Of a stretch of DNA of 51,210 bases, positions 43,136 to 51,210 are shown in pieces. The stretch spans positions 1 through 51,210 of the forward strand of contig JAFDYG010000224.1 in NCBI GenBank assembly GCA_018267545.1, written 5' to 3'. The notes under the pieces are model-generated. The model was given only the letters and a program-made list of their open reading frames with translations. It did not search any database and was not told the DNA's origin. This stretch comes from Bacteroidota bacterium. GTDB taxonomy: Bacteria; Bacteroidota; Bacteroidia; Chitinophagales; Chitinophagaceae. The position numbers and the translations under genes were made by a program. The first letter of the stretch is position 1. Each line of letters opens with the position of its first letter.

Positions 43136-44629
43136 ATGAAGCAAACGATGCTATGCATTGGCCTGACGCTCGCAGCCGGTCTCCTGCAACCGGCTGCAGC
43201 ACAAACGCCAACACCACAATGGCGCCCGGTCTACCATTTCACTCCAGCAAAAAACTGGACCAACGACCCCAATGGGCCCATCTACTACAAAGGAGAATAC
43301 CTGATCTATAACCAGCAAAATCCCTTCGAAAACAAATGGGGACACATGAGCTGGGGACACGCCACATCCAAAGACCTCCTGCACTGGAACCGCCTCCCTA
43401 TAGCCATCCCTGAGAAAATCGACAGAACCAAAAAGGACACCACCTGGATCTTCTCCGGCTCCGCCGTCTGGGACAAAGACAACACCAGCGGCTTCGGCAA
43501 AGCCGGCGGCCCCGGCCCCCTCGTCGCCATCTACACGGCCCACCAGCCCAATCTCAAAAAGGAATCGCAATACATCGCCTACAGCAACGACGGCGGCCAC
43601 ACTTATACCAACTACCCAGGCAACCCCGTCATCGACCTCAACAAGCACGACTTCCGTGACCCCAACGTCTTCTGGCACACGCCATCCAAACAATGGATCA
43701 TGACCGTCGTCCTGCCCGCCGAACACAAGGCCCACTTCTATGGCTCGCATGACCTCAAGAAATGGACCCTCCTCAGCGAATTCGGGCCGCAAGGTTATAC
43801 CTCCGCCTATTGGGAATGCCCATCGCTCATCGAGCTGCCCGTCAAAGATCAGCCCGGTAAAACCAAATGGCTGCTCATGGTCTCCGCAGCCGGCGGCCCC
43901 CGCGGCGTCTTTATGCAATACTTCATCGGAAGCTTCGACGGCAAGACCTTCACCAACGAAGCCCCCTCCGACAAGGTCCTCTCCGTCGACGACGGCGACT
44001 GCCTCTACGCAGCCATCCCCTGGAACAACATGCCCGACAATCAAAAAGTCCTCATCGGCTGGATGATCCCCGGCAAGCAACAAACCTATCCCTGGACAGG
44101 GCAGTTCAGTATCTCCCGCGACATGAGCGTCGAAAAGACACCCGACGGTTGGCGCCTCCTCCAGGAACCCGCAGCCATCGTCCGCAAAGCCCTGCCAATC
44201 GCCAGCCAGCGAAAAGGCATCATGCTCAGCTCCAAAGGAACACCAATAACCGAAGCCAAAAACAACGCCTACTGGCTCGACGCTTCCTTCGGCACAAAAA
44301 CAGCATCGACAATCGGCTTCAAAGTAGCACAAGGCCCCGGCGGCACAGAAACCATCATCGCCTACGACAAAGCCACCCACTCGGTCTACATCGCCCGCCC
44401 GGAAAAACCGAAAATCAAAGCAGAGTTACCCGCCGGCACAGAATTATCTAGCCTGCAAATCCTGCTCGACAAATCTTCCCTCGAAGTCTTCGTCAACCAC
44501 GGCGAAAAAGTATTGACCTGCTATATCTACCCCGACGAAAAATCAACCGGCGTCACAGCCTTCGCAGAAGGCGGCGACGCCCTAATCGCACATCTGAAAA
44601 TATGGAACTTGGGAACCGCATCGCACTAA
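43136..44629 (+). CDS. GH32 fructanase (levanase/inulinase type), exported
   Basis: A 497-residue glycoside hydrolase that cleaves beta-fructosyl links of levan, inulin or sucrose. A signal peptide (MKQTMLCIGLTLAAGLLQPAAAQ) precedes a five-blade propeller with the family triad: nucleophile Asp44 (WTNDPNG), stabiliser Asp175 (FRDPNVFW) and acid/base Glu227 (YWECPSL). A C-terminal beta-sandwich follows (SLEVFVNHGEKVLT). No lipobox is seen, so a periplasmic location is likely. Levan versus inulin preference cannot be told. It lies 1 nt after susD, and its last 28 nt overlap the thioredoxin-like gene. Confidence 0.94.
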   Translation: MKQTMLCIGLTLAAGLLQPAAAQTPTPQWRPVYHFTPAKNWTNDPNGPIYYKGEYLIYNQQNPFENKWGHMSWGHATSKDLLHWNRLPIAIPEKIDRTKKDTTWIFSGSAVWDKDNTSGFGKAGGPGPLVAIYTAHQPNLKKESQYIAYSNDGGHTYTNYPGNPVIDLNKHDFRDPNVFWHTPSKQWIMTVVLPAEHKAHFYGSHDLKKWTLLSEFGPQGYTSAYWECPSLIELPVKDQPGKTKWLLMVSAAGGPRGVFMQYFIGSFDGKTFTNEAPSDKVLSVDDGDCLYAAIPWNNMPDNQKVLIGWMIPGKQQTYPWTGQFSISRDMSVEKTPDGWRLLQEPAAIVRKALPIASQRKGIMLSSKGTPITEAKNNAYWLDASFGTKTASTIGFKVAQGPGGTETIIAYDKATHSVYIARPEKPKIKAELPAGTELSSLQILLDKSSLEVFVNHGEKVLTCYIYPDEKSTGVTAFAEGGDALIAHLKIWNLGTASH

Positions 44630-45090
44630 TCTGTCTCTTACTGACACAGACACCGGCGCAAACCCTGCCCGAACTTTCATTCATTAAGAGCCTGCCCCAA
44701 AACAGGCTCTTAACCTTTACCCTCGTCGACCCCGGCTGCGACCACTGCCAACACCTCGTAAGCAAAATGAACGACTCCTCCGCTACCCTCAACAAAACGG
44801 CCCTCTACATGGTATCGACCTCCACAGAAAACAAACTAAAAACTTTCGCCAAAAAATTCGGTCCCCGCCTAAAAGCAGAGTGGCTCACCGACCCCCAATC
44901 CGAGTTCATCGTAAAATTCAAACCCATCCGTTCCCCCGCCATCTACCTCTACTCGCCAGACAAAAAATTGCTTGATTATGAAGACAACCCGGAATCTCTT
45001 TTTCGCATTCTTCTTACTATACGCCTGTCACCCCTCTCCAAAGGAGAAGGTAATACTCCAAAGCCTGCCCGCCACTCAAACCCACATTGA
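44602..45090 (+). CDS. Exported thioredoxin-like protein
   Basis: A 162-residue protein with a short signal peptide (MELGNRIALICLLLTQTPAQ) and a thioredoxin-like region: TFTLVDPGCDHCQHLVSKM with Cys46-Asp-His-Cys49 as CxxC, then a KFKPIRSPAIYLYSP stretch with Pro near the usual cis-Pro position. The fold looks complete by about residue 137; the last 25 residues (LTIRLSPLSKGEG and on) have no thioredoxin character and coincide with the signal-peptide region of the next gene in another frame. The start overlaps the GH32 gene by 28 nt, so it belongs to the fructan operon. Its redox partner is unknown. Confidence 0.72.
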   Translation: MELGNRIALICLLLTQTPAQTLPELSFIKSLPQNRLLTFTLVDPGCDHCQHLVSKMNDSSATLNKTALYMVSTSTENKLKTFAKKFGPRLKAEWLTDPQSEFIVKFKPIRSPAIYLYSPDKKLLDYEDNPESLFRILLTIRLSPLSKGEGNTPKPARHSNPH

Positions 45091-48000
45091 CTTCACCAAC
45101 ACCCTCCCCGACCGTCCCGGCCTCGGCATCCTCAGCTATATCTATTACTACAACGGAGCCGGCGTCTCCATCGGCGACATCAACAACGACGGCCTCCCCG
45201 ACATCTACTTCGCCGCCAATTCCAAAGGACACAACCGCCTCTACCTCAATAAAGGCAACCTCACCTTCGAAGACATTACCACAACGGCCGGCGTCTCCGG
45301 CTCCTCCGACTGGTGCACAGGTGTCACCATGGCCGACGTTAACGGTGACGGCCGCCTCGACATCTACGTCTGCTCCATTGCCAATATGCAAGGCTTCCGG
45401 GGTCACAACGAATTATACATCAACAACGGCAACAACACCTTCACCGAAAGCGCAAAGGCATACGGCCTCGACTACTCCGGCTTCGCCACCCAATCCGTCT
45501 TCTTCGACTACGATCACGACGGCGACCTCGACTGCTTCATCCTCAGCCAATCCCAACACCCCAATCAAAACATCTCCGACACCAGCAAACGCCGCGAATA
45601 TGACCCCAACGCCGGCAACCGCCTCTACCGCAACGACACCCCGCCCACAACCCCAAACACACCCCACTTCACCGACGTCAGCGCCACCACCGGCCTATAC
45701 CGCAGCGCCCTTTGCTATGGCCTCGGCATCGCCGTAGGCGACCTCGACAACGACGGCTGGGAAGACATCTACATCGGCAACGACTTCCACGAAAACGACT
45801 TCTACTACCACAACAACCGCAACGGCACCTTCACCGAATCCGGAGTCCAACACTTCCGCCACTACAGCCGCTACAGCATGGGCAACGACATCGCCGATTT
45901 CGACAACGACGGTCAGCTCGACCTCATCACCGTCGACATGCTGCCCGAAGACGAATCCACCCTAAAAACCTATGGCAACGGCGAACACCTCGATATCTAC
46001 GAACAAAAGATCACCCACAACGGCTACCAAAACCAATACTCCCGAAACTGCCTCCAGCATAACAACGGCAACGGCGCCAGCTTCAGCGACCTCGGACTCA
46101 TCGCTGGCGTCTCCGCCACCGACTGGAGCTGGAGCCCTCTCTTTGCCGACCTCGACAACGATGGTAACAAAGACCTCTTTATCTCCAACGGCATCGTCAA
46201 ACGCCCCCTCGACCTCGACTTCGTTCTGTTTTTCTCCAACCTCAAAAACCCAGCCCAATACGGCAGCCCCGAAGAGCTGCAACGCGCCATGCTCGACAAG
46301 ATGCCCGACGGAGCCTGCCACCCTTATCTTTTCAAAGGAGACGGCCAGCTCACATTCAAAGACCTCAGCAACGAATGGGGCACGTCCAGTCTCAAAGGCT
46401 ATTTCAACGGCGCCGCCTACGCCGACCTCGACAACGACGGAGATCTCGACCTCGTCATCAACTCCATCAACAGCCCCGCCCTCCTGCTTCAAAACAACAC
46501 CCCCAAACAACACTATCTCACCCTCTCCCTAAAAAGCCCATCGCTCAACACGTCAGGCATCGGCGCCAAAGCCTACGTCTTCACCAACGACAAAACCCAA
46601 TACCAACAGCTCATGCTCACCCGCGGTTTCGAATCCTCCTCCGAACCCCGCCTCCACTTCGGCCTTGGAGCAAATCCCTACGCCGACAGCATCCTCATCA
46701 TCTGGCCCGACCTGTCCACCCAAACCCTCCGCCACATAACCGCCGACACCAACCTGACCATCGCCCAAAACACAGCCACAAAACAACCCACGCCCCCAAG
46801 CCTCTCCCAACCGCCCGCCACCATCACACTTAACTGGCAACACCACGAAAACACCTACAACGACTTTAAAGAACAATATCTCATTCCCCACATGCAATCC
46901 ACCCGCGGACCCAAACTCGCCATCGCCGACGTCAACAACGACGGCCTCGACGACCTCTTCGCCTGCGGCGCCCACGGCCAACCCTCCAATTTGTATATAC
47001 AAATTCAAAAAAATCGTTTTACACCTATAGACACCCCCCTCTTCAACAAAAACAAACCCTCCGAAGCAGTCGACGCCCTCTTCTTCGACGCCAACGGCGA
47101 CGGACACCCAGACCTCTACGTCGTCAGCGGCGGCAACCAGCTCCCCGACGGCGACAGCGCCCTAAACGACCACTTCTATCTAAACGACGGCCACGGCCAC
47201 TTCACCGAACCCAAAAACGCCATCCCCTCCATCCCCCTCAACAAATCCTGCATCGCCACCGCAGACATCAACAAAGACGGCCATCCCGACCTCTTCATCG
47301 GCGGCTCCACCTCGGCCAAAAGATACGGTCTCACCAACCAACCCTCCTACCTCCTCATAAACGACGGCCACGGCCATTTCCAAAAAACCACCCTCTTCTC
47401 CGAACCCGGCATCCTCACCTCCGCCGCCTTCGACGACTTCAATAAGGACGGCTGGCCCGACCTCATCGTAGCCGGAGAATGGATGAGCCCAAAAATCTTC
47501 TATAACCACAACGGCTCCCTCACTACATCCACCCTCTCCCTCCCCTCTGGCTTGTGGCAAACCATCATCACCACAGACATCAACGATGATGGCTACCCCG
47601 ACATCCTCGCCGGCAACTGGGGCCTCAACACAAAACTCTCCGCCGGCAAAGACGGCCCCCTGCATCTCTACATAAAAGACCTCGACAACAACGGTACCAT
47701 CGAGCAGCTCATGACCTATTCCATCCACAACGAAGAATACCCCTTCCTCGGCAAAGACCAGCTCGAGCTGGCCCTCCCAGCCCTCAAACGCAGCCACCTC
47801 CGCTACGACGAAGTCGCCGGCAAAACCATCCAATACCTCTTCGGCAACCAGCTCGACAGCTGCAAACGCCTCCAGGCCGAGACCCTCTCCTCAGCCTGCT
47901 TCATCAACAATAAAAAAGGTGGATTTATAAAAATAGACTTACCCGCCCAGCTCCAGCTTGCCCCCATTTCCAGCTTCCTCCCAACAACCAACCATCAATA

Positions 48001-48268
48001 TCTCGCACTCGGCAACTTCTACGGCGTCCAACCCTACGAAGGCCGCTACGACGCCATGAACCCCACATTCTTCAACTACGACACCGCATTTCATATCCAA
48101 ACCATCCTTCCCCAACCCGCCGGCGAATGGCGCGACGCAAAACCCATCACCGTCAACGGCAAACCTCTCCTTATCCTCGCTCGCAACAACGACAGCCTGA
48201 TCTGGCTACCCAATCCAAATACCCCTACCCCTCCACGAAATGCCAGCACACCCCCGCAATATCGATAA
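44978..48268 (+). CDS. FG-GAP/VCBS repeat lipoprotein with a central ASPIC/UnbV domain
   Basis: A 1096-residue surface lipoprotein. The signal has the lipobox LLYAC (MKTTRNLFFAFFLLYAC). Repeats of the form D-x-[DN]-x-D-G (DINNDGLPDIYF, DVNGDGRLDIYV, DLDNDGWEDIYIG and others) are calcium-binding FG-GAP propeller blades, in two blocks of about residues 40-500 and 640-900. The central stretch (SGIGAKAYVFTN, then RGFESSSEPRLHFGLG and IIWPDLSTQTL) is an ASPIC/UnbV domain. Such proteins often lie beside SusCD and may bind glycans or scaffold, but their role is unproven. ATG 44978 is chosen for the lipobox; it overlaps the thioredoxin-like frame by 113 nt. Confidence 0.88.
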   Translation: MKTTRNLFFAFFLLYACHPSPKEKVILQSLPATQTHIDFTNTLPDRPGLGILSYIYYYNGAGVSIGDINNDGLPDIYFAANSKGHNRLYLNKGNLTFEDITTTAGVSGSSDWCTGVTMADVNGDGRLDIYVCSIANMQGFRGHNELYINNGNNTFTESAKAYGLDYSGFATQSVFFDYDHDGDLDCFILSQSQHPNQNISDTSKRREYDPNAGNRLYRNDTPPTTPNTPHFTDVSATTGLYRSALCYGLGIAVGDLDNDGWEDIYIGNDFHENDFYYHNNRNGTFTESGVQHFRHYSRYSMGNDIADFDNDGQLDLITVDMLPEDESTLKTYGNGEHLDIYEQKITHNGYQNQYSRNCLQHNNGNGASFSDLGLIAGVSATDWSWSPLFADLDNDGNKDLFISNGIVKRPLDLDFVLFFSNLKNPAQYGSPEELQRAMLDKMPDGACHPYLFKGDGQLTFKDLSNEWGTSSLKGYFNGAAYADLDNDGDLDLVINSINSPALLLQNNTPKQHYLTLSLKSPSLNTSGIGAKAYVFTNDKTQYQQLMLTRGFESSSEPRLHFGLGANPYADSILIIWPDLSTQTLRHITADTNLTIAQNTATKQPTPPSLSQPPATITLNWQHHENTYNDFKEQYLIPHMQSTRGPKLAIADVNNDGLDDLFACGAHGQPSNLYIQIQKNRFTPIDTPLFNKNKPSEAVDALFFDANGDGHPDLYVVSGGNQLPDGDSALNDHFYLNDGHGHFTEPKNAIPSIPLNKSCIATADINKDGHPDLFIGGSTSAKRYGLTNQPSYLLINDGHGHFQKTTLFSEPGILTSAAFDDFNKDGWPDLIVAGEWMSPKIFYNHNGSLTTSTLSLPSGLWQTIITTDINDDGYPDILAGNWGLNTKLSAGKDGPLHLYIKDLDNNGTIEQLMTYSIHNEEYPFLGKDQLELALPALKRSHLRYDEVAGKTIQYLFGNQLDSCKRLQAETLSSACFINNKKGGFIKIDLPAQLQLAPISSFLPTTNHQYLALGNFYGVQPYEGRYDAMNPTFFNYDTAFHIQTILPQPAGEWRDAKPITVNGKPLLILARNNDSLIWLPNPNTPTPPRNASTPPQYR

Positions 48269-48434
48269 TATTAACCTCCTTCCCATAAGGCTCCTGCGTC
48301 ACCTGCCCAATCCGTATCCCATACTTCTCCGGCAGCCCCTTCTCCAGCACCATCTGCCGGAACTCCTCCGCATTATCCACCGCCACCGACACCATAAAAT
48401 TCTGCGCAAACGGAACATTATCGAAATGCTGCAA
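48225..48434 (-). pseudogene. VOC (glyoxalase/bleomycin-resistance) C-terminal half, remnant
   Basis: 69 residues matching the second half of a VOC module: NFMVSVAVDNAEEFRQMV, then KYGIRIGQVTQEPYGKEVNI and IDIAGVCWHF, the usual final motif. Full VOC proteins are near 120-130 residues, and no first half is found upstream. Its frame is the same as the ankyrin gene, whose TAA lies 3 nt before this stretch; a TTG is the only early start. The last 44 nt overlap the convergent FG-GAP gene. It is probably a deletion remnant. Confidence 0.6.
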
Positions 48435-48437
48435 AAT

Positions 48438-49409
48438 TTAATAGTACTTCTCCAAAATCTTAACCACCTCCACATGCCCCTTGCTCCTCGCCCACGCGAT
48501 CGGCAGCGACCACTCCGCCCCCGAAACAAAGGGATCTGCCCCCCGCTCCAACAAAAACTTCACCATCTCCACTTGTCCCCACCTCGCCGCCAAACCCAGC
48601 GGAGTCGATTGAAACGCATCATCCACCGGATCGATCTCCGCCCCATCCCGCCACAATAACTCCGCCTTATCGATCGCACCCTTCTGCGCCATATCGTGCA
48701 GCAGCCGCACCCGCTGCCAGTTCATCACATTGGGATTCATCCCCCTCTCCATGATAAATACAGCATTCTCGTACGTCTCGAAGTAATAAAATTGCGCCCA
48801 TTTCAAAATATCCGGCACCGTTGCCCCATAACGCAGCAACAGCTCGGCCATTTCAAAATAACCATCCTTCACCGGCATCGTCAGAATACCCTCACTCCAG
48901 AAATACGTATTGTCAAGCGCAAACTCAGGATGGTCGTTCAAAATACTCCTCGCCTCTTCAATCCAGTTCTGATCGACGGCCTTCTCGAATGCCGTCTGCA
49001 CCGCCGTCCGCCCATAATCGATCCTCCCATTATCTTTACGAAAACGAACCCTCCCGCAACGCGCATACTCATCCAGCAAACTCTCGATTTCCTCGAATCC
49101 TCGGTCCCCCGCTACCGTCTGCAAACTATCCAAAAAGGGATAAATCCGGTAGTCCGGATCATGCGCCCCTTCCTTTAATAAATACTTTACCAGCTCGACA
49201 TGTCCCTGCCTTACCGCAAAATGAATCGGCGGGGCATAATTATACTGGGCATACAACAGCCCCTGGCATTCGGCCCCCAAAGACTTAACCTCCTCCAGAT
49301 CTCCGCGATAAGCAGCACGCAGCACCCTCCACACCTGCGTCGTAGTAGCCACCTGGTCACCCCCAACGGTCATGGGTAGATATAATTTCAGCTCCGGAGG
49401 TTGTATCAT
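48438..49409 (-). CDS. Ankyrin-repeat protein
   Basis: A 323-residue soluble protein with ankyrin repeats. Clear ones are APPIHFAVRQGHVELVKYLLKEG (about residues 60-82), TPLGLAARWGQVEMVKFLLERGADP (about 268-292), and LPIAWARSKGHVEVVKILEKYY at the end. Weaker repeats lie between. It has no signal peptide. A target partner cannot be inferred. Its ATG overlaps the TAA of the DUF1624-GNAT gene by one base (TAATG), so it is translated in coupling with it. Confidence 0.85.
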   Translation of the reverse strand: MIQPPELKLYLPMTVGGDQVATTTQVWRVLRAAYRGDLEEVKSLGAECQGLLYAQYNYAPPIHFAVRQGHVELVKYLLKEGAHDPDYRIYPFLDSLQTVAGDRGFEEIESLLDEYARCGRVRFRKDNGRIDYGRTAVQTAFEKAVDQNWIEEARSILNDHPEFALDNTYFWSEGILTMPVKDGYFEMAELLLRYGATVPDILKWAQFYYFETYENAVFIMERGMNPNVMNWQRVRLLHDMAQKGAIDKAELLWRDGAEIDPVDDAFQSTPLGLAARWGQVEMVKFLLERGADPFVSGAEWSLPIAWARSKGHVEVVKILEKYY

Positions 49410-51073
49410 TATAATAAAACTTTTAGATCATTCCAGCCATACCCGCCATGAAACTCGCCATTTGTCGCATAAATCCTCTTCCCACCCATCGCCTCATAAA
49501 ACCCACCCGACGGATTCTGCGGAACCCCAAAAAGAACCATGTTATCGATGCCCATCTCCACCAGCCTCTTCGCCGCCTCATTCATCAACATCCGGCCGAT
49601 TCCCATCCGTTGATAATCCCGCAGCACATACAGCTTATTCAGTTCCCCCCGGTACTCCGGCAAATCCTCATGCCCATATCGCTGCGCCTTTACAAAACCC
49701 ACCGCCTCCCCACGCTCATCCTCCGCCAGCAAACAAAACCAGTCGTCCCCCTTCCCCTGGAACATACACCCCCATTGCCACATCCTCTTCTCCACACTTG
49801 GCCCCCTCGCCACCACTCCATACGTCTCATTCCAGCTCCTCACATGCAGCTCCGCCAATCGAGGCGCGTCCTCCGCAGTAGCCTCCCGGATCTGAAAATG
49901 ACAGCTGAGCCCCCTGGCCTCCAGCTTTCGCTTATTCAGACGGGCCGAAGGCCTAAATAACCCCCTAAACCTACGAATAACCGTATTCAAATTATTTTTC
50001 AATAACACCTTATTCCCCCAATACCACCTGCATAAAAAATACAAAACAACCTCCACTAAGATAAACACCAAATACAGTAACGGCAAGCCCCACCGCAACC
50101 CCTCCGGCAATCCCGAAAACGGTGCAGTCAAATAGCGCCCCTGCAGGGTCTCCCCAACCCTCAGCCAGTTCACCAGCAACGCAGCCGAATGAATCAATAA
50201 AATATGCAGGATGTAATAAAAAAGCGGTACCCGCCCATACACGATAAACACACGCGCAAGCCACCCCTTCGCCCGCTCTGCATACGGCACCAGCACGATC
50301 AGCGGCCCAAGCGTCATCAGCAGATACAGCTGCGACGCCGGGTACTTTTGTTGTCCCAGCAACCTGTACAGAAACGGCTGAGGTCCCGGCCTCTCCAAAG
50401 CCAAAATACTTCCTACCACCAAAAACAGCCCGATAGCCGACCACCCAATCCACCTGCACCACCGATCCCTGAGCGGCGCAGGCTGCTGCAATAAAGCGCC
50501 AAACCCATAGCCCGCCATCATCACCCCAATCCAGGGTACGATTACGTATAACACGCTGATACCACCCGGCGCATCCTCGCTGATCGTATAGATGAAATTC
50601 CACCAATCCCAGTTGCCCGGCGCCAGCTTAAATACCTGCTGCAAAGCCACCAGCGCAAGCCCCAATATCCAAACTACACGCAACGGCAGCCAGATAAACG
50701 CCGCGATCAATACCATACACCAGCCCAGCATCCAGATGACACCGGCCAGCTTGAATTCCATAAGATGTACATTGAAAGACCAGAAGAACCGGAGCAGCGT
50801 CATTTCCAGCAACACCAGCCATAAACCACGGAACAGCAAATACCGCGACAAAGCCGCCTTCCCATTTAGCCGCTGGCCGTATAAAAACGCAGAAGCGCCG
50901 GCAAAAAAGGCAAATCCCGATACGCAAAAATGTGTCACCCAACGGGTGAAGAACACCGCCGGGTCCGGTCCTCCCGCAGGTATCCCCGAATAAACCCGGA
51001 CGTGATCGATAGCCATCAAGACCATAATCACCCCCCTGAGCAGATCGATAGAAGACAGACGCTTGGTCAACAT
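49409..51073 (-). CDS. DUF1624-like membrane protein fused to a GNAT acetyltransferase
   Basis: A 554-residue protein. Residues 1 to about 375 form a polytopic membrane domain with a DUF1624 (heparan-alpha-glucosaminide N-acetyltransferase-like) N-terminus: SSIDLLRGVIMVLMAIDHVR is the hallmark with the conserved Asp-His. Nine or so helices end near YFLCRWYWGNKVLL. A basic linker (RPSARLNKRKLEAR) follows. From about residue 400 a complete GNAT N-acetyltransferase is present: IREATAEDAPRLAELHV, then RMGIGRMLMNEAAKRLVE (acetyl-CoA loop) and VPQNPSGGFYEAMG. The frame is open throughout. Start ATG 51073 is favoured, as residues before it are Gly/Arg-rich. The substrates are unknown. Confidence 0.83.
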   Translation of the reverse strand: MLTKRLSSIDLLRGVIMVLMAIDHVRVYSGIPAGGPDPAVFFTRWVTHFCVSGFAFFAGASAFLYGQRLNGKAALSRYLLFRGLWLVLLEMTLLRFFWSFNVHLMEFKLAGVIWMLGWCMVLIAAFIWLPLRVVWILGLALVALQQVFKLAPGNWDWWNFIYTISEDAPGGISVLYVIVPWIGVMMAGYGFGALLQQPAPLRDRWCRWIGWSAIGLFLVVGSILALERPGPQPFLYRLLGQQKYPASQLYLLMTLGPLIVLVPYAERAKGWLARVFIVYGRVPLFYYILHILLIHSAALLVNWLRVGETLQGRYLTAPFSGLPEGLRWGLPLLYLVFILVEVVLYFLCRWYWGNKVLLKNNLNTVIRRFRGLFRPSARLNKRKLEARGLSCHFQIREATAEDAPRLAELHVRSWNETYGVVARGPSVEKRMWQWGCMFQGKGDDWFCLLAEDERGEAVGFVKAQRYGHEDLPEYRGELNKLYVLRDYQRMGIGRMLMNEAAKRLVEMGIDNMVLFGVPQNPSGGFYEAMGGKRIYATNGEFHGGYGWNDLKVLL

Positions 51074-51210
51074 AATGACCAAATTACCCCTGCCTCCCCG
51101 GCCCAAAAAAGATTTTTGACAACCGTCCTGCCCTCCGGGTCATCTGGAATAAATTCCGTGATATTCCGGCCCACATCCCCCCCCTCCACCCCCCCTCCCC
51201 CCCCCCCCCC
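51074..51210. other. C-rich window edge
   Basis: 137 nt with no gene. The final 34 nt are almost pure C, broken by a few T and A, ending in a run of 14 Cs at 51197-51210. It could be the low-quality end of a contig or a real homopolymer. Confidence 0.6.

Noticed and set aside
43151-44380. Long minus-strand frame (409 codons) opposite the GH32 gene
   Set aside because: The plus-strand frame has the full GH32 triad; the opposite frame is made of Gly/Val/Asp-rich runs from C-rich complement and has no motif.
51177-51210. C-run as a telomere or repeat array
   Set aside because: No regular repeat unit; more like a homopolymer or a sequence end.
1-51210. Insertion sequences, prophage, CRISPR arrays
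   Set aside because: No transposase, integrase, phage structural genes or regularly spaced direct repeats were found on either strand.

Overview
The window looks like a chromosomal segment of a Bacteroidota bacterium, most likely Chitinophagaceae (Chitinophaga-like). The signs are a SusC/SusD pair, a hybrid two-component sensor with a sugar-binding periplasmic part, a GLPGLI-family protein paired with an outer-membrane barrel, orphan FtsX-type permeases, a LytTR/LytS-type two-component pair, and promoters of the Bacteroidota form TTG-N18/19-TAnnTTTG instead of E. coli-type boxes. Gene packing is tight, with several ATGA overlaps and convergent genes that abut or overlap. I see no insertion sequence, prophage, CRISPR array, rRNA or replication origin. 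The plus strand looks C-rich whichever way the genes point, so most long reading frames opposite real genes are artefacts.

Layout. 1-1845: selenium-dependent tRNA modification (mnmH, cut by the left edge, overlapping selD). 1857-8024 (minus): an orphan FtsX-type permease, a TPR lipoprotein, and a LytTR regulator with its LytS-type kinase. 8196-11614: GLPGLI protein and outer-membrane barrel. 11615-15445 (minus): methyltransferase, a second FtsX-type permease, a RibD-C/DHFR-like protein. 15566-16651: M28 peptidase. 16650-17090: tRNA-Leu(UAA) and tRNA-Gly(GCC), each with its own terminator. 17127-20322: small membrane protein, GT2 glycosyltransferase, histidine kinase, a decayed tRNA 3' fragment, tRNA-Leu(GAG) with a textbook promoter and terminator, and a VF530 protein. 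20326-26989: DEAD-box helicase, a frameshifted RibD-C gene, alpha/beta hydrolase, a large unrecognised exported protein, and a Tat-type haloacid-dehalogenase-like protein divergent from a LysR regulator. 27056-32843: a 48-residue lmo0937-type protein, two DUF2157-like membrane proteins, AraC regulator, metallophosphoesterase, nucleoside deaminase, small membrane protein, GDPD phosphodiesterase.

32855-48268 is a fructan utilisation locus: hybrid two-component sensor (minus strand), then a sugar MFS transporter, fructokinase, SusC, SusD, GH32 fructanase, a thioredoxin-like protein and a large FG-GAP/ASPIC-UnbV lipoprotein. Fructan would be bound by SusD, imported by SusC, hydrolysed by GH32, and the fructose carried in by the MFS protein and phosphorylated by the kinase. 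The sensor gene has one in-frame amber codon at codon 65, so the regulator of the locus is either broken, read through or mis-sequenced. 48225-51210: a VOC half-domain, an ankyrin protein, a DUF1624-GNAT fusion and a C-rich tail at the window edge.

The most interesting items are the amber-interrupted sensor; three unrelated genes whose TAnnTTTG element ends exactly 4 nt before the start codon, suggesting leaderless mRNAs; a three-fold 17-nt repeat at the deaminase start that builds ATGA-coupled mini-ORFs; a HAD protein with a Tat-like signal and altered active-site positions; and the DUF1624-GNAT fusion.
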